DNA of 33,554 nt from Pseudomonadota bacterium. GTDB lineage: Bacteria; Pseudomonadota; Gammaproteobacteria; Burkholderiales; Burkholderiaceae_C. A program made the position numbers and the translations under genes. The notes under the pieces were generated by a model. That model was not told the DNA's origin. It was given only the letters and a program-made list of their open reading frames with translations, and made no database searches. Location of the stretch: contig JAKAXL010000030.1 in NCBI GenBank assembly GCA_021816585.1, positions 1 through 33,554 on the forward strand, read 5' to 3'. Below are positions 10,788-20,343 of this stretch, in pieces (position 1 is the first letter of the stretch; the number at the start of each line of letters is the position of its first letter).

Positions 10788-12209
10788 TCACTCCTTCGCC
10801 GTGCGGTAGGGGTTGCGCGAGGTCCGGTATTCGACGCGCAGCGGGGTTCCGCCGAGCTTGAACACCCGCGCGAAGCGCGACTCGAGGTAACGGGTATAAC
10901 TATCGGGAACCTTGTCCAGCGAGTTGCCGTGAATGACGATCACCGGCGGATTCTGCCCGCCCTGGTGGGCGTAGCGCAGCTTCGGCCGCACGGTGCCGGC
11001 GCGCGGCGGCTGCTGGAAGGCCACCGCCTCCTGCAGCGCGCGCGTCAGGCGCGGCGTCGACAGCTTGGCGAAGGCGGCGCGATGCGCCTCGATCACCGAT
11101 CCCAGCAGCGCGCGCAGCCCCTTGCGCGAGATCGCCGAGATGTCGTGCCGCCGCGCGAAGCCGAGGAAGGGCAGGCGCTCGGCGACGCTGGAGGCGAAGC
11201 GCTGGCGCTGGTAGTCGTCGACCTTGTCCCACTTGTTCGCCGCCACCACCAGCGCGCGCCCGGACTCGACGGCGAAGCCGGCGATGTGCGCGTCCTGCTC
11301 CGACACGCCCTCGCTGGCATCGAGCAGCAGCACGACCACGTTGGCCGACTCGATGGCCTGCAGGGTCTTCAGCACGGAGAACTTCTCGACCGTCTCGAAC
11401 ACCTTGCCGCGGCGCCGCAGCCCCGCGGTATCGATCAGCGTGTAGGCCACGCCGTCGCGCTCGAAGGGAACCTCGATGGCGTCGCGCGTGGTTCCCGGCT
11501 GGTCGAAGGCGATCACCCGCTCCTCGCCGACCAGCGCGTTGATCAGCGTGGACTTGCCCACGTTGGGGCGGCCGATGATGGCCAGCTTGATGCTGCGCGG
11601 CGGCGCCGCAGGCGCCGGTGCCTGCGCCTCGCCCGCCTCGCCCGCCTCGCCGGCTTCGGCCTGCGGACCCACCCCCGCATCGGGTTCCGGTTCCGGTTCC
11701 GGCTCCGGCTCGGGCTCCGGCGCGCAGTACGCGCAGGCGGCATCCAGCAGCGAATTCACGCCCTGCCCGTGCGCCGCGCTGACCGGCAACGGCTCGCCCA
11801 GGCCGAGTTCGTGGAACTCGGCCATCGCCGCCGGGCCCAGCCCCTCCGCCTTGTTCACCGCGAGCAGCACCGGCTTGCCGGTCTTGCGCAGATAGGCGGC
11901 GATGTGCTGGTCCTGCGGCGCCAGCCCGGCGCGGGCATCGACCAGGAACACCACGACGTCGGATTCGGCGATGGCCTGCCGGGTCTGCCGTGCCATCTCG
12001 GCGACGATTCCGGTGTCCACGACCGGCTCGAAACCCCCGGTGTCGACGACCAGCAGCGCGCGGCCCCGCCAGTTCGCGCGCCCGTAATGCCGGTCACGCG
12101 TCAGGCCGGGAATGTCGGCGACGATCGCGTCACGGCTTCGCGTGATGCGGTTGAACAGCGTCGACTTGCCCACATTGGGCCGGCCGACCAGCGCGAGAAC
12201 GGGAAGCAT
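10788..12209 (-). CDS. der: Ribosome assembly GTPase Der (EngA)
   Basis: A 473-residue double-GTPase needed for 50S subunit maturation. Two G domains are visible: the first with GRPNVGKST at 9-17, DTGGF and NKAE (119-122; this G4 has Glu where NKxD is standard), the second with GRPNVGKST at 213-221, DTAGL and NKWD. A KH-like domain follows ([15 protein letters not shown]). The linker between the G domains (about 164-205) is expanded by six Pro-Glu pairs and three Gly-Glu-Ala units. The start is ATG at 12209 ([12 protein letters not shown]). It lies 54 bp after bamB and before hfq. Confidence 0.95.
   Translation of the reverse strand: MLPVLALVGRPNVGKSTLFNRITRSRDAIVADIPGLTRDRHYGRANWRGRALLVVDTGGFEPVVDTGIVAEMARQTRQAIAESDVVVFLVDARAGLAPQDQHIAAYLRKTGKPVLLAVNKAEGLGPAAMAEFHELGLGEPLPVSAAHGQGVNSLLDAACAYCAPEPEPEPEPEPEPDAGVGPQAEAGEAGEAGEAQAPAPAAPPRSIKLAIIGRPNVGKSTLINALVGEERVIAFDQPGTTRDAIEVPFERDGVAYTLIDTAGLRRRGKVFETVEKFSVLKTLQAIESANVVVLLLDASEGVSEQDAHIAGFAVESGRALVVAANKWDKVDDYQRQRFASSVAERLPFLGFARRHDISAISRKGLRALLGSVIEAHRAAFAKLSTPRLTRALQEAVAFQQPPRAGTVRPKLRYAHQGGQNPPVIVIHGNSLDKVPDSYTRYLESRFARVFKLGGTPLRVEYRTSRNPYRTAKE
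11625..11660. repeat. Nine-bp repeat encoding Gly-Glu-Ala units in the der linker
   Basis: Repeats of the form cgcctcgcc lie next to the Pro-Glu repeat and encode [12 protein letters not shown] on the minus strand (Der residues 184-195). Both repeats sit in the same inter-GTPase linker, giving a long acidic, flexible spacer. Confidence 0.8.
11679..11720. repeat. Hexanucleotide Pro-Glu repeat in the der linker
   Basis: A run of degenerate ccggtt/ccggct/cgggct hexamers, encoding on the minus strand six Pro-Glu pairs then Pro-Asp (Der residues 164-177). Unit size keeps the frame, so slippage changes linker length without killing the gene. Confidence 0.85.
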
Positions 12210-12233
12210 GGAATCTCGAAAAGGGGGAGCGTC

Positions 12234-12255
12234 GCGCGGGCCCCGCGGCCCGCGC
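12234..12255 (-). other. Perfect 9-bp stem-loop between bamB and der
   Basis: gcgcgggcc and ggcccgcgc pair perfectly around a 4-nt loop, 8 bp past the bamB stop and 24 bp before the der start. On the minus strand a CCCCCTTTT stretch follows about 5 nt after the stem, so this could be an imperfect terminator or attenuator setting der level relative to bamB. Confidence 0.45.
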
Positions 12256-12263
12256 GCCTGGGT

Positions 12264-13427
12264 TCAGCGCGGCAGGAAGCCGTACACCCCGCCCTTGCTG
12301 GTCACGACGACCAGCGTGTTGCCGGCGAGCACCGGCGGGGAATCGATCGCGGAGCCGTCGGTGGACACGCGACCGATGATCTGGCCGTCCTTCGCGTCGA
12401 GGAAGGACACGTAGCCCTGCAGGTCGCCGACCGCGACAGTGTGCCCGACCAGCAGCGGCGCGCTGAGCTTGCGGTACTTCAACTGGTCGTTGTGCCACAG
12501 CGCCTTGCCGTCGGCCGCGGCGTAGGCCTGCACCACGCCGTCGCTCTGCGTGCCCACGACTTCGTCGCCGTTCTGGCTCACGGCCGTGTAGCCGTCGGCC
12601 TTCGCGGTCCACAGCACATGCCCGTCGGACAGCGAGGCGCAGCCCAGGTCGGACTGGTAGCCGCGCGCGCACACCAGCCCCTTGGCCATCGAGGGCGCGC
12701 CGGTGATCGACACCACGCGCTCGACCTCGGTGACACCGCGCGGGCGCGCCAGCGTGGATTCCCAGACCTGCACGCCGTCGCTCAGGCGCACCGCGCGCAG
12801 GTGCCCCGTGGCATCGCCCAGCACCACGCGCGCGTCGTCGAGCAGCATGCCGGAGCCCTTCTGCAGCAGCAGCGCCGGGGCATGGAATTCATCGTCCCAG
12901 CGCTTGCGGCCGTTCGCGGCATCGAAGGCCCACAGGCGCTGGTCGGCGCCCTGCACGACGATGATCCCGCCGAACACCGCCGGCGGCGTGATCACGCTGG
13001 TGGGCAACTGGTAGCGCCACAGCACCTGGCCCTGCGGGCCCAGCGAGACGACCCGATTCTCGGAGTCCACCACCGCGGTGAAGGTGCCGTCGCTGCCCGC
13101 CGCGGCGCTGATGCCGCCGGCCACCTGCGCCCGCCACACCGCGTGTCCGCTGGAGCTGTCCAGGCACAGCACCTGGCCGTCCTTCGAGGCCACGACGATG
13201 CGCCCGGCGGCCACCGCCGGCGCGAAATCCGACGGCACGCTGCCGACCTGGGTGCTCCACACGGTGTCGACGTGCAGGATCGGCGGCACCGGGCCGAGCG
13301 GGGTCGGGTCCGGCTGCCGCGGCGCCGACGAGCAGGCTCCGAGCAGCCCCGCCAGCGCGGCGGCCGCGAACAGGCGCGCCATGCGCGAGCCGGCGATGGC
13401 GCCCGGCAGCCACGCGCGCCGCATCAT
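12264..13427 (-). CDS. bamB: Outer membrane assembly lipoprotein BamB
   Basis: A 387-residue lipoprotein of the BAM complex, which helps hand unfolded beta-barrels to BamA in the outer membrane. A signal peptide ends at the lipobox LLGAC (lipidated Cys32). The rest is an eight-bladed PQQ-like propeller, with recurring blade motifs such as GHAVWRAQV, GQVLWRYQL, GRKRWDDEF, GHVLWTAKA and GKALWHNDQ. The start is ATG at 13427, which overlaps the yfgM stop in an ATGA and is preceded by GGGGGA; this implies translational coupling. The yfgM-bamB-der order is standard in proteobacteria. Confidence 0.94.
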   Translation of the reverse strand: MMRRAWLPGAIAGSRMARLFAAAALAGLLGACSSAPRQPDPTPLGPVPPILHVDTVWSTQVGSVPSDFAPAVAAGRIVVASKDGQVLCLDSSSGHAVWRAQVAGGISAAAGSDGTFTAVVDSENRVVSLGPQGQVLWRYQLPTSVITPPAVFGGIIVVQGADQRLWAFDAANGRKRWDDEFHAPALLLQKGSGMLLDDARVVLGDATGHLRAVRLSDGVQVWESTLARPRGVTEVERVVSITGAPSMAKGLVCARGYQSDLGCASLSDGHVLWTAKADGYTAVSQNGDEVVGTQSDGVVQAYAAADGKALWHNDQLKYRKLSAPLLVGHTVAVGDLQGYVSFLDAKDGQIIGRVSTDGSAIDSPPVLAGNTLVVVTSKGGVYGFLPR

Positions 13428-14059
13428 GCCGTTCCCCCGACGCTGTCGAGCTTGATGTCGAGCAACTGGCGCAGCACCGCGCCCGGCGGCAACTCGGACA
13501 GCGCCTGCCGGTAGGCCTTGCGCGCCTGCGCGCGCTGCCCCTGCACGGCGTAGACATCGCCGCGGCGCTCCGCGAACAGCGCCGCGAAGGCCGGGGTCGG
13601 CGGGCTTTGCAGCGTGCTCAGCGCCGCCGCGTACTGGTGCGCGTCGATCTGCAGCGCCGCCAGGTTGAGCATCGCGGCCGCGCGCTGCGCGGGCACCGGA
13701 CCATGGCCCACCGCCCACTGCAGCACGGCCTGCGCCTGCCTGGCGTCGCCGGCGTTGGCATAGGCACGCGCCAGAGCCAGCGAACCCATCTGCGCATAGC
13801 TGGTCGACGCGTAGCCGTCATGCAGCTTGTTCCAGATCACCGCCGCGTCGCGCGTGTCGGAGGCGTCGACGCGCTGCGTCAGCTGCGCGTACAGCGCCGA
13901 GGCCTGCGCGGCCTGGCGGTTGAGCCACCAATGCCAGCCGCTCCAGCCGGCCCAGGCCAGCGCGGCCACCAGCAGCAGCGCGGAGATCGCGGTGCCCCAT
14001 TGCTGCCAGAAGTCGCGCAGCTGGTCAATCTGATCCTGTTCTTCGAGGTTGTAGCTCAT
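13424..14059 (-). CDS. yfgM: YfgM-like tetratricopeptide membrane protein (ancillary SecYEG translocon subunit)
   Basis: A 211-residue protein with a short cytosolic N-terminus (MSYNLEEQDQIDQLRDFWQQWG), one membrane helix (about 23-40) and a TPR-like helical periplasmic domain, as in YfgM, which binds PpiD near the SecYEG translocon. The conserved EEQDQIDQLRDFWQQWG start is typical. It lies between hisS and bamB, the canonical position, and its TGA overlaps the bamB ATG. Function rests on family knowledge from E. coli. Confidence 0.88.
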   Translation of the reverse strand: MSYNLEEQDQIDQLRDFWQQWGTAISALLLVAALAWAGWSGWHWWLNRQAAQASALYAQLTQRVDASDTRDAAVIWNKLHDGYASTSYAQMGSLALARAYANAGDARQAQAVLQWAVGHGPVPAQRAAAMLNLAALQIDAHQYAAALSTLQSPPTPAFAALFAERRGDVYAVQGQRAQARKAYRQALSELPPGAVLRQLLDIKLDSVGGTA

Positions 14060-14101
14060 GGGCTCGGGAGAGATGGGCGAAGCGTGACCATTCTAGAGGG
14101 G

Positions 14102-14121
14102 CGCGCGGCGGCCGCCGCGCG
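14102..14121 (-). other. 20-bp perfect GC palindrome after hisS
   Basis: A fully self-complementary cgcgcggcgg/ccgccgcgcg sequence, 16 bp past the hisS stop and before the yfgM start. It can form a hairpin in the transcript; no T-run follows. Possible roles are a weak terminator or an RNA stability element. Confidence 0.45.
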
Positions 14122-14136
14122 TCAAGGGCGACCGCG

Positions 14137-15408
14137 TCAGCGCAGGCAGTCCAGCAGCAGCGAGGCCGGCTGCAGCGGCACGCTGCGCTGCTGCAGTGCC
14201 GAGGTCTCGCGCAGGGCCTTCAGCCCGACCTCGCCGGCCAGCCATTCCTGCTCGCCGAAGATCAGCGCGAAGCGCGCGCCGCTGGCGTCGGCCTTCTTCA
14301 TCTGCGACTTCAGGCTGCCGCCGCCGGCATGCATCAGCACGCCGAGCCCCGCCGCGCGCAATGCCTCGGCGGTCTGCAGCGCGCTCGCCAGCGCAGGCGC
14401 ATGCGCCAGCACCACGTACACGTCGGGCGGCGCGGCGGCACCGGCCAGCCCGGCCTGCGCCAGCAGGTCCAGCACGCGCTCGATGCCCAGCGCCCAGCCG
14501 CAGGCCGGCGCCGGCTTGCCGCCGATCTGCTCGACCAGCCCGTCGTAGCGCCCGCCGGCGCATACCGTGCCCTGCGCGCCGAGCTGCTCGCTGACCCACT
14601 CGAACACGCTGAGGTTGTAGTAGTCGAGCCCGCGCACCAGGCGCGGGTTGATGACGAAGTCCTGCCCGGCCTCGCGCAGCAGCTGCTGCAGCCCGTCGAA
14701 ATGCGCGCGCGATTCCTCCCCGAGCTCGTCGAGCAGGCGCGGCGCGCCCTGCACCAGTGGCTGCATCGCCGGGTTCTTCGTGTCCAGGATGCGCAGCGGG
14801 TTGGTGTGGAGGCGGCGGCGCGCGTCCTCGTCGAGTTCGCCCGCGTGCGCCTCGAAATAGGCGATCAGCTTGGCGCGGTGGCGCGCGCGCTCGTCGGCCT
14901 GGCCCAGGCAGTTGAGCTCCAGTCGCAGCCCCTGCAGCCCGAGCATGCTCCACAGGCGCCGCGCCATCAGGATCAGCTCGGCGTCGACGTCGGGGCCCGC
15001 GTAGCCCAGCGCCTCGGCGCCGACCTGGTGGAACTGACGGTAGCGCCCGCGCTGCGGGCGCTCGTGGCGGAACATCGGGCCCGTGTACCACAGGCGCTTG
15101 CCGCCGTCGTACAGCAGGTTGTGCTCGACCGCGGCGCGCACGATCGCGGCGGTGTTCTCGGGCCGCAGCGTCAGCTGCTCGTCGTTGAGCGCATCGGTGA
15201 AGCTGTACATCTCCTTCTCGACGATGTCGGTGACCTCGCCGATTCCCCGCACGAACAGCGCGGTGGGTTCGACGATCGGCGTGCGGATGTTGCGGTAGCC
15301 ATAGGCGCGCATGAGTTCGCGCACCTTCGACTCGAACCACTCCCAGCGCGCCGATTCCGGCGGCAGGATGTCGTTCATGCCCTTGACGGCGCTGAGCTTG
15401 GCGTTCAT
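14137..15408 (-). CDS. hisS: Histidyl-tRNA synthetase
   Basis: A 423-residue class II synthetase that charges tRNA-His. Visible: the N-terminal [11 protein letters not shown], motif 2 around [21 protein letters not shown] (split here: YTGPMFRHE at 108-116, RYRQFHQ at 122-128), the histidine-binding LVRGLDYY (257-264) and AGGRYDGL (284-291), and a C-terminal anticodon-binding domain ([12 protein letters not shown] onward). The start is ATG at 15408. It lies between ispG and yfgM, as in many Beta- and Gammaproteobacteria. Full length, with no odd features. Confidence 0.96.
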   Translation of the reverse strand: MNAKLSAVKGMNDILPPESARWEWFESKVRELMRAYGYRNIRTPIVEPTALFVRGIGEVTDIVEKEMYSFTDALNDEQLTLRPENTAAIVRAAVEHNLLYDGGKRLWYTGPMFRHERPQRGRYRQFHQVGAEALGYAGPDVDAELILMARRLWSMLGLQGLRLELNCLGQADERARHRAKLIAYFEAHAGELDEDARRRLHTNPLRILDTKNPAMQPLVQGAPRLLDELGEESRAHFDGLQQLLREAGQDFVINPRLVRGLDYYNLSVFEWVSEQLGAQGTVCAGGRYDGLVEQIGGKPAPACGWALGIERVLDLLAQAGLAGAAAPPDVYVVLAHAPALASALQTAEALRAAGLGVLMHAGGGSLKSQMKKADASGARFALIFGEQEWLAGEVGLKALRETSALQQRSVPLQPASLLLDCLR

Positions 15409-15435
15409 GGTCGGATGTGCATGCAGGAAGGGAGC

Positions 15436-15454
15436 GGCGTGCCCGCGGCACGCC
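15436..15454 (-). other. Perfect 8-bp stem-loop in the hisS leader
   Basis: ggcgtgcc and ggcacgcc pair fully around a 3-nt loop, 28 bp before the hisS start. It may act as an mRNA stem in the ispG-hisS gap. I see no histidine-rich leader peptide or T-box, so a dedicated attenuator is not supported. Confidence 0.4.
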
Positions 15455-15498
15455 GGGGGCGCCGTCGCGCGCGCGGCGCGGCGGCGCGGGGCGGCAGC

Positions 15499-16791
15499 TC
15501 AGCCGTGCGCCTCGGCACGCACGCCCCAGCGCTGGCGGATGTAGTCGTCGACCAGCGCGATGAACTGCGCGGCGATGTCCTCGCCGCGCAGGGTGTGGCG
15601 CTTCTCGCCGTCGACGAACACCGGCGCCGCCGGCTGCTCGCCGGTGCCCGGCAGACTGATGCCGATGTCGGCGTGGCGGCTCTCGCCCGGGCCGTTGACG
15701 ATGCAGCCCATGACGGCCACGCGCAGCGACTCGACTCCCGGGTATTCGCGGCGCCAGTTCGGCATGCGTTCGCGCAGGTGCTCGTCGATGTCGCGCGCGA
15801 GTTCCTGGAACACGCTGCTGGTGGTGCGGCCGCAGCCCGGGCACGCGGTGACGCTGGGGGTGAAGCTGCGCAGACCCAGCGCCTGCAGGATCTCCAGCGC
15901 GACCACGACCTCCTGCGTGCGCGCCTCGCCCGGCTGCGGGGTCAGCGACACGCGGATCGTGTCGCCGATTCCCTCCTGCAGCAGGATCGACAGCGCGGCG
16001 GTGGACGCCACGGTGCCGCGCGTGCCCATGCCGGCCTCGGTCAGCCCCAGATGCAGCGCGTAATCGCAGCGCCGCGACAGCTCGCGGTACACGGCCACCA
16101 GGTCGCGCACCGACGACACCTTGCACGACAGCAGGATCTGCTCGCCCGGCAGGCCGAGCTCCTCGGCGCGCCGCGCCGACTCCAGCGCGGAGCGGATCAG
16201 CGCCTCGTACATCACCTGCTGCGCGTCGCGCGGCTGCGCAAGCGCGGCGTTGGCGTCCATCAGCGACGCCAGCAGTTCCTGGTCGAGGCTGCCCCAGTTG
16301 ACGCCGATGCGCACCGGGCGCTGCCAGCGCGCCGCGACCTCGATCATCTGCGCGAACTGGCGGTCCTTCTTGTCGCCCTTGCCGACGTTGCCGGGATTGA
16401 TGCGGTACTTCGACAGCGCCTGCGCGCACTGCGGATGCCGGGTCAGCAGCAGGTGGCCGTTGTAGTGGAAGTCGCCGACCAGCGGTACGTCGATCCCCAT
16501 GCGGTCGAGCTGCTCGCGGATGCGCGGCACCGCGGCGGCGGCCTCGTCGGTGTTGACCGTCAGGCGCACCAGCTCGGAGCCGGCCTGCGCGAGTTCCTTG
16601 ACCTGGATCGCGGTGCCGACGACGTCGGCGGTGTCGGTGTTGGTCATCGACTGCACGCGCACCGGTGCGTCGCCGCCCACGGTGACCCGCCGATCCCCCC
16701 ACGCCACCACGGCCTGGCGGGTCGCGCGACGGCGCGGAACGGCGTTGTCGATGTCACCGCCCTGCGCGGTGGCGTACAGCTTGTCGTTCAT
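15499..16791 (-). CDS. ispG: 4-hydroxy-3-methylbut-2-enyl diphosphate synthase (flavodoxin/ferredoxin type)
   Basis: IspG reduces MEcPP to HMBPP in the MEP isoprenoid pathway using a 4Fe-4S cluster. This 430-residue protein has the TIM-barrel start ([19 protein letters not shown]), the FHYNGHLLL segment, and the cluster ligands Cys317 and Cys320 (CPGC), Cys363 and Glu370 (GCIVNGPGE), all present. The start is ATG at 16791, 11 bp after the rodZ stop. Burkholderiales versions are longer than the 372-residue E. coli enzyme because of an insert, and this one fits. Confidence 0.95.
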   Translation of the reverse strand: MNDKLYATAQGGDIDNAVPRRRATRQAVVAWGDRRVTVGGDAPVRVQSMTNTDTADVVGTAIQVKELAQAGSELVRLTVNTDEAAAAVPRIREQLDRMGIDVPLVGDFHYNGHLLLTRHPQCAQALSKYRINPGNVGKGDKKDRQFAQMIEVAARWQRPVRIGVNWGSLDQELLASLMDANAALAQPRDAQQVMYEALIRSALESARRAEELGLPGEQILLSCKVSSVRDLVAVYRELSRRCDYALHLGLTEAGMGTRGTVASTAALSILLQEGIGDTIRVSLTPQPGEARTQEVVVALEILQALGLRSFTPSVTACPGCGRTTSSVFQELARDIDEHLRERMPNWRREYPGVESLRVAVMGCIVNGPGESRHADIGISLPGTGEQPAAPVFVDGEKRHTLRGEDIAAQFIALVDDYIRQRWGVRAEAHG

Positions 16792-16802
16792 GCCAGAAAT
16801 CT

Positions 16803-17828
16803 TCAGTTCGTCGGCGCCGGCAGCAGCAGCCGCGCCACGTTGGCCCCACCGGCATTCAGGGGCACGGGCTTGCCGCCGAGGCTCACGCTGGTCTGCGCGG
16901 CGTTGCCCACCGTCAGGTGCAGCGGAAAATCGGCGCCCGACGTGGACAACTGCTTCGAGGCCCCTGCCGCAAGCAGACCGGTGTACAGCACCGTGCCGGA
17001 GTTCGAGCGTAGTCGAATCCACGTCTGCCCGCTGGCCTGCAGGCTCAGCAAGGGACCGGGCGGCGCGGCCGCCGCCGCGGCCGAGGCGGCACGCGGCGCG
17101 CTGGCCGCCGGCACCCCGGTCACGGCCGCGCTCGTCATGGCCGCGCTCGCCACCGACGCGGCCGCCAGCGGCGCGGTCGGCGCGGACGCGCTGGCCTCGG
17201 GACTCGCGCCAGGCACGCTCGCGGCGGCCGCCGGCGCCACCGCGCCGACGGGGGTCGATGCCGCGGCCGGCAGGCTGGCGCGCTGCACCGGCACCCCGAC
17301 GACCCGGGCATGCTGCCCGAACCATCCGCGGACGTGGCCGATCCAGCGTCCCAGGCCGCCTTCGCGGGGCAGGTACAGCAGGGCCAGCGCAAGCACCACC
17401 AGCAGCAGCGCCAGCCACACCAGGCGGTGGTTGCCGGCGTGCGTTCCCACCGGCTCGGCGGCCCGCTGCGGCCCCAGCGTGGCGCCCTTCGGAGGCAGGA
17501 TCGGCGCCCCCGGAACGAAGGGTGGCGGCAAGGGGTCGAGCACCTTGTCGGCATCGGCGCGTACCGCCTTCGCCGCCGCGCGCAGCAGGCCGCGCGCATG
17601 GGCGTCGTCGTGCAGGCTGCTCCAGTCGCCGCCTTCCAGCGCGGAGATCTTCGAGCCCGAGACCTTCAGCTGCGCCGCCAGTTCGGCGACGCTGCGGCCA
17701 GCCTCCTCGCGCGCCGCGCGCAGGCGCTGGCCGGCTTCCACGCGGGCCGCGCGCACGGTCTCGGCGAGTGCTTGCGAATCGGATTCGCCGGGGCCCGTCT
17801 GCGGGCGGGTGGGGGTCGGGTTCGACAC
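16803..17828 (-). CDS. rodZ: RodZ-like helix-turn-helix/DUF4115 membrane protein
   Basis: A 341-residue protein: a Cro/C1-type HTH (about 34-67, [22 protein letters not shown]), one membrane helix (136-153), a long Ala/Pro/Ser-rich linker (about 182-250), and a C-terminal DUF4115 beta domain (about 265-341). This is the layout of RodZ, which binds MreB inside the cell and holds rod shape. The HTH in this family binds MreB rather than DNA. The start is GTG at 17828, since no ATG precedes the HTH in frame. It lies 7 bp after pilW and 11 bp before ispG, a common arrangement. Confidence 0.88.
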   Translation of the reverse strand: MSNPTPTRPQTGPGESDSQALAETVRAARVEAGQRLRAAREEAGRSVAELAAQLKVSGSKISALEGGDWSSLHDDAHARGLLRAAAKAVRADADKVLDPLPPPFVPGAPILPPKGATLGPQRAAEPVGTHAGNHRLVWLALLLVVLALALLYLPREGGLGRWIGHVRGWFGQHARVVGVPVQRASLPAAASTPVGAVAPAAAASVPGASPEASASAPTAPLAAASVASAAMTSAAVTGVPAASAPRAASAAAAAAPPGPLLSLQASGQTWIRLRSNSGTVLYTGLLAAGASKQLSTSGADFPLHLTVGNAAQTSVSLGGKPVPLNAGGANVARLLLPAPTN

Positions 17829-17835
17829 GGCCGGG

Positions 17836-18684
17836 TCAGTGCGGCAGCAGCGCGGAATCGTCGTAGCGCCCCTGCTGCGCGGCGATCGCCTCGACGGAAT
17901 CGGGGAACTTGCTGATCAATTCCTGCGACCACGCCGCCGAGTCGGTGGCGTCGTTGGCCTTGCGTGCGATCAGCACGCCCAGCCACAGGGTCTGCGCGCT
18001 GGCTCCGGGCGCCGAGTTGACGCGCCGGATGTAGAACAGCGCCTTCGGGTATTCGTGCCGCAGGTACTGCACCATCGCCAGATTGGTCGACAACGCGGGG
18101 TTCGCGGGGTCGAGGGCAAAGCCGGCCGTCAGGGTCTTCTCCGCGCCGGCCAGGTCGCCGGCGCGGTACTGGCACACGCCGTAGGCGAGGTCCGTGCGCT
18201 GCGCATTGCGGTAGCCCTGCACGGCCAGCGCGCGGCGGAACATCTCGAAGGATTCCTTGTAGCGCTTGTTCGAGCACAGGAACCAGCCGTAGTTGTGCAG
18301 CGTGTCCGGATTGTCCGGGGCCAGCGACAGCGCCTTGCGGAAACTCGCCTCGGCCTGGTCGTTCTCGCCCAGGCTCATGTGGATCAGCGCCTGCATCGTG
18401 TAGGCCGGCACGTAGCCCGGGTCCTCGGCCAGCGCCTGCTGCACCTCGCCGAGCGCCACCTGGGGCTGTCCGCGCTGGTAGTAGCCCTCGGCCAGCTCCA
18501 GGCGGATGCGCGCGCTCTTCTCGGACTTCGCCGGCGCCGTGCCGGCGGGCGCGCTGGCGTAGTTGGCGCTGCTGCCGGGTGCCGCGCAGCCGCCGAGCAG
18601 GCCCAGCGCGAGTCCCAGCGAAAGCAGCGCGACGCGCAGGCCGCGGCGGGGCGCGGCAGATCCGTCGGACGCGAAATCGTTCAT
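17836..18684 (-). CDS. pilW: Type IV pilus biogenesis/stability lipoprotein PilW (PilF)
   Basis: A 282-residue outer-membrane pilotin. The signal peptide ends at LLGGC (Cys33), followed by TPR repeats ([22 protein letters not shown], then units around [17 protein letters not shown] and [17 protein letters not shown]). PilW/PilF helps assemble the PilQ secretin. The ATG at 18684 overlaps the rlmN TGA (ATGA), so the two are translationally coupled. The rlmN-pilW-rodZ-ispG order is conserved in the group. No other pilus gene is in the window. Confidence 0.9.
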   Translation of the reverse strand: MNDFASDGSAAPRRGLRVALLSLGLALGLLGGCAAPGSSANYASAPAGTAPAKSEKSARIRLELAEGYYQRGQPQVALGEVQQALAEDPGYVPAYTMQALIHMSLGENDQAEASFRKALSLAPDNPDTLHNYGWFLCSNKRYKESFEMFRRALAVQGYRNAQRTDLAYGVCQYRAGDLAGAEKTLTAGFALDPANPALSTNLAMVQYLRHEYPKALFYIRRVNSAPGASAQTLWLGVLIARKANDATDSAAWSQELISKFPDSVEAIAAQQGRYDDSALLPH

Positions 18685-19823
18685 GCTGAATGTCCCGGTA
18701 GGGCTGAGGGCGCGGCGCCCGCCGCGGCGATCGGTACCACGCGCGCACCGCGCCGGGAGGTGCGGTCCAGCACCTCGCCGGCGAGCTGTCCGCAGGCCGC
18801 GTCGATGTCGTCGCCGCGGGTCTTGCGCACCGTGGCGACGATCCCGGCATCGGCCAGCATCGCGGCGAACTGCGCCACGCGCTGCGGCGACGAGCGCCGC
18901 AGCCCCGAGCCGGGGAAGGGGTTGAAGGGAATCAGGTTGCACTTCCACGGGAAGCGCCCGCGCATCAGCTCGATCAGGCTGCGCGCGTGCCCCGGGGTGT
19001 CGTTGACCCCGTCGAGCATGCAGTACTCGAAGGTGATGAAATCGCGCGGCGCGTGCGCCAGGTAGCGCTCGCAGGCGCCCAGCAGCTCGGCCAGCGGGTA
19101 CTTGCGGTTCAGCGGGACCAGCTGGTCGCGCAGCGCGTCGTCGGGTGCGTGCAGCGACACCGCCAGCGCCACCGGGCAGTCCTGCGCCAGACGGTCGATC
19201 ATCGGCACCACGCCCGAGGTCGACACGGTGACGCGGCGCCGCGACAGCCCGTAGGCGTCGTCGTCGAGCATCAGGCGCAGCGCGGGCACGAGCGCGCCGT
19301 AGTTCTGCAGCGGCTCGCCCATGCCCATCATCACGACATTGGAGATCGCGCGCTCGCCGTCGGGCAGGCCCAGCGCGGCGCGCATCGTGAACTCGGCCCA
19401 CCACAGCTGGGCGATGATCTCCGCGCTGCTCAGGTTGCGGTTGAAACCCTGCGCGCCGGTGGAGCAGAAACTGCAGGCCATCGCGCAACCGGCCTGTGAC
19501 GACACGCACAGCGTATTGCGCGAGGCCTCCGGAATGAACACCGACTCCACCGCATTGCCGGCGCCGACGTCGAACAGCCACTTCACCGTGCCGTCGCGCG
19601 AACGCTGCTCGGCCAGCACGGGCAGCGCCTGCACGCAGGCGTGGTCGTGCAGCCAGGCGCGCAGCGGCCTGGCCAGGTCGGTCATGGCCTCGAAATCGGC
19701 GCCCCCGCGCTGGTGCACCCAGTGCATCACCTGGCGCGCGCGAAAGGCCTTGTGCCCGGCACGGCCGAGCCACTCCACCAGCGCGGACTTGTCGAACTGC
19801 AGCAGGTTGGAGGCTTCGTCCAT
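18681..19823 (-). CDS. rlmN: Dual-specificity 23S rRNA/tRNA adenine-C2 methyltransferase RlmN
   Basis: A 380-residue radical-SAM enzyme that methylates A2503 of 23S rRNA and A37 of some tRNAs. The cluster motif is CAMACSFC (Cys113, 117, 120); the second catalytic cysteine is in the conserved [11 protein letters not shown] near residue 348. GMGEPLQNY and the [17 protein letters not shown] block are also RlmN signatures. The start is ATG at 19823, 32 bp after ndk. All catalytic residues are present. Confidence 0.96.
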   Translation of the reverse strand: MDEASNLLQFDKSALVEWLGRAGHKAFRARQVMHWVHQRGGADFEAMTDLARPLRAWLHDHACVQALPVLAEQRSRDGTVKWLFDVGAGNAVESVFIPEASRNTLCVSSQAGCAMACSFCSTGAQGFNRNLSSAEIIAQLWWAEFTMRAALGLPDGERAISNVVMMGMGEPLQNYGALVPALRLMLDDDAYGLSRRRVTVSTSGVVPMIDRLAQDCPVALAVSLHAPDDALRDQLVPLNRKYPLAELLGACERYLAHAPRDFITFEYCMLDGVNDTPGHARSLIELMRGRFPWKCNLIPFNPFPGSGLRRSSPQRVAQFAAMLADAGIVATVRKTRGDDIDAACGQLAGEVLDRTSRRGARVVPIAAAGAAPSALPGHSA

Positions 19824-19855
19824 GGGTGCTCGGCAGACGCCGGGAAGCCGCGCCT

Positions 19856-20275
19856 TCAGCGGGAGAAGATCCAGTTGGACGGGAAGAAGTACGCGATCTC
19901 GGTCGCGGCGTTCTCCGCGCTGTCGGAACCGTGCACCGCGTTGGCGTCGATGCTGTCGGCGAAATCGGCGCGGATGGTCCCCGGCGCGGCCTTCTTCGGA
20001 TCGGTGGCGCCCATCAGCTCGCGGTTGCGCGCGATCGCGTCCGCGCCCTCCAGCACCTGCACCAGCACCGGCCCCGAGACCATGAAGTCGACCAGGTCCT
20101 TGAAGAACGGACGCTCCTTGTGCACCGCGTAGAAACCTTCGGCATCGGCCCGCGAAAGCTGCATCATGCGGACCGCGACCACCTTCAGACCGGCGGTCTC
20201 GAAACGATCGATGATTTTCCCGATGCAGTTCTTCGCAACCGCGTCAGGCTTGATGATCGAGAGCGTGCGCTCCAT
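19856..20275 (-). CDS. ndk: Nucleoside diphosphate kinase
   Basis: A 139-residue enzyme that transfers phosphate between nucleoside tri- and diphosphates through a phosphohistidine. The active-site motif NAVHGSDS contains His115; [12 protein letters not shown] and [12 protein letters not shown] are typical. The start is ATG at 20275, with a strong GGAGA ribosome binding site. It is the first gene of the rlmN-pilW-rodZ-ispG run and has a candidate promoter directly upstream. Confidence 0.97.
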   Translation of the reverse strand: MERTLSIIKPDAVAKNCIGKIIDRFETAGLKVVAVRMMQLSRADAEGFYAVHKERPFFKDLVDFMVSGPVLVQVLEGADAIARNRELMGATDPKKAAPGTIRADFADSIDANAVHGSDSAENAATEIAYFFPSNWIFSR

Positions 20276-20309
20276 GTCTTTTTTCTCCGGATATCAAAAG
20301 ATTAAACAG

Positions 20310-20319
20310 AAATTGTAAA
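20310..20319 (-). promoter_or_regulatory. Candidate ndk promoter element
   Basis: Minus-strand TTTACAATTT, containing TACAAT (5/6 match to the -10 consensus), in an AT-rich gap 35 bp before ndk. No good -35 lies 17 bp upstream. Alternatively TTTACA may be the -35, with TGATAT 17 bp downstream as a poor -10. The same 10-mer occurs upstream of scpB. Confidence 0.4.
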
Positions 20320-20343
20320 GCCCCACGCGAGCCCTGAGTCGGC

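Noticed and set aside
14329..19065. A plus-strand open frame of about 1,578 codons antisense to hisS, ispG, rodZ, pilW and rlmN
   Set aside because: It covers five well-supported minus-strand genes, is Arg/Ala/Gln/His-rich without any domain, and is the expected result of strong GC bias at third codon positions. Similar long frames at 7127-10561 and 10665-13514 are rejected for the same reason.
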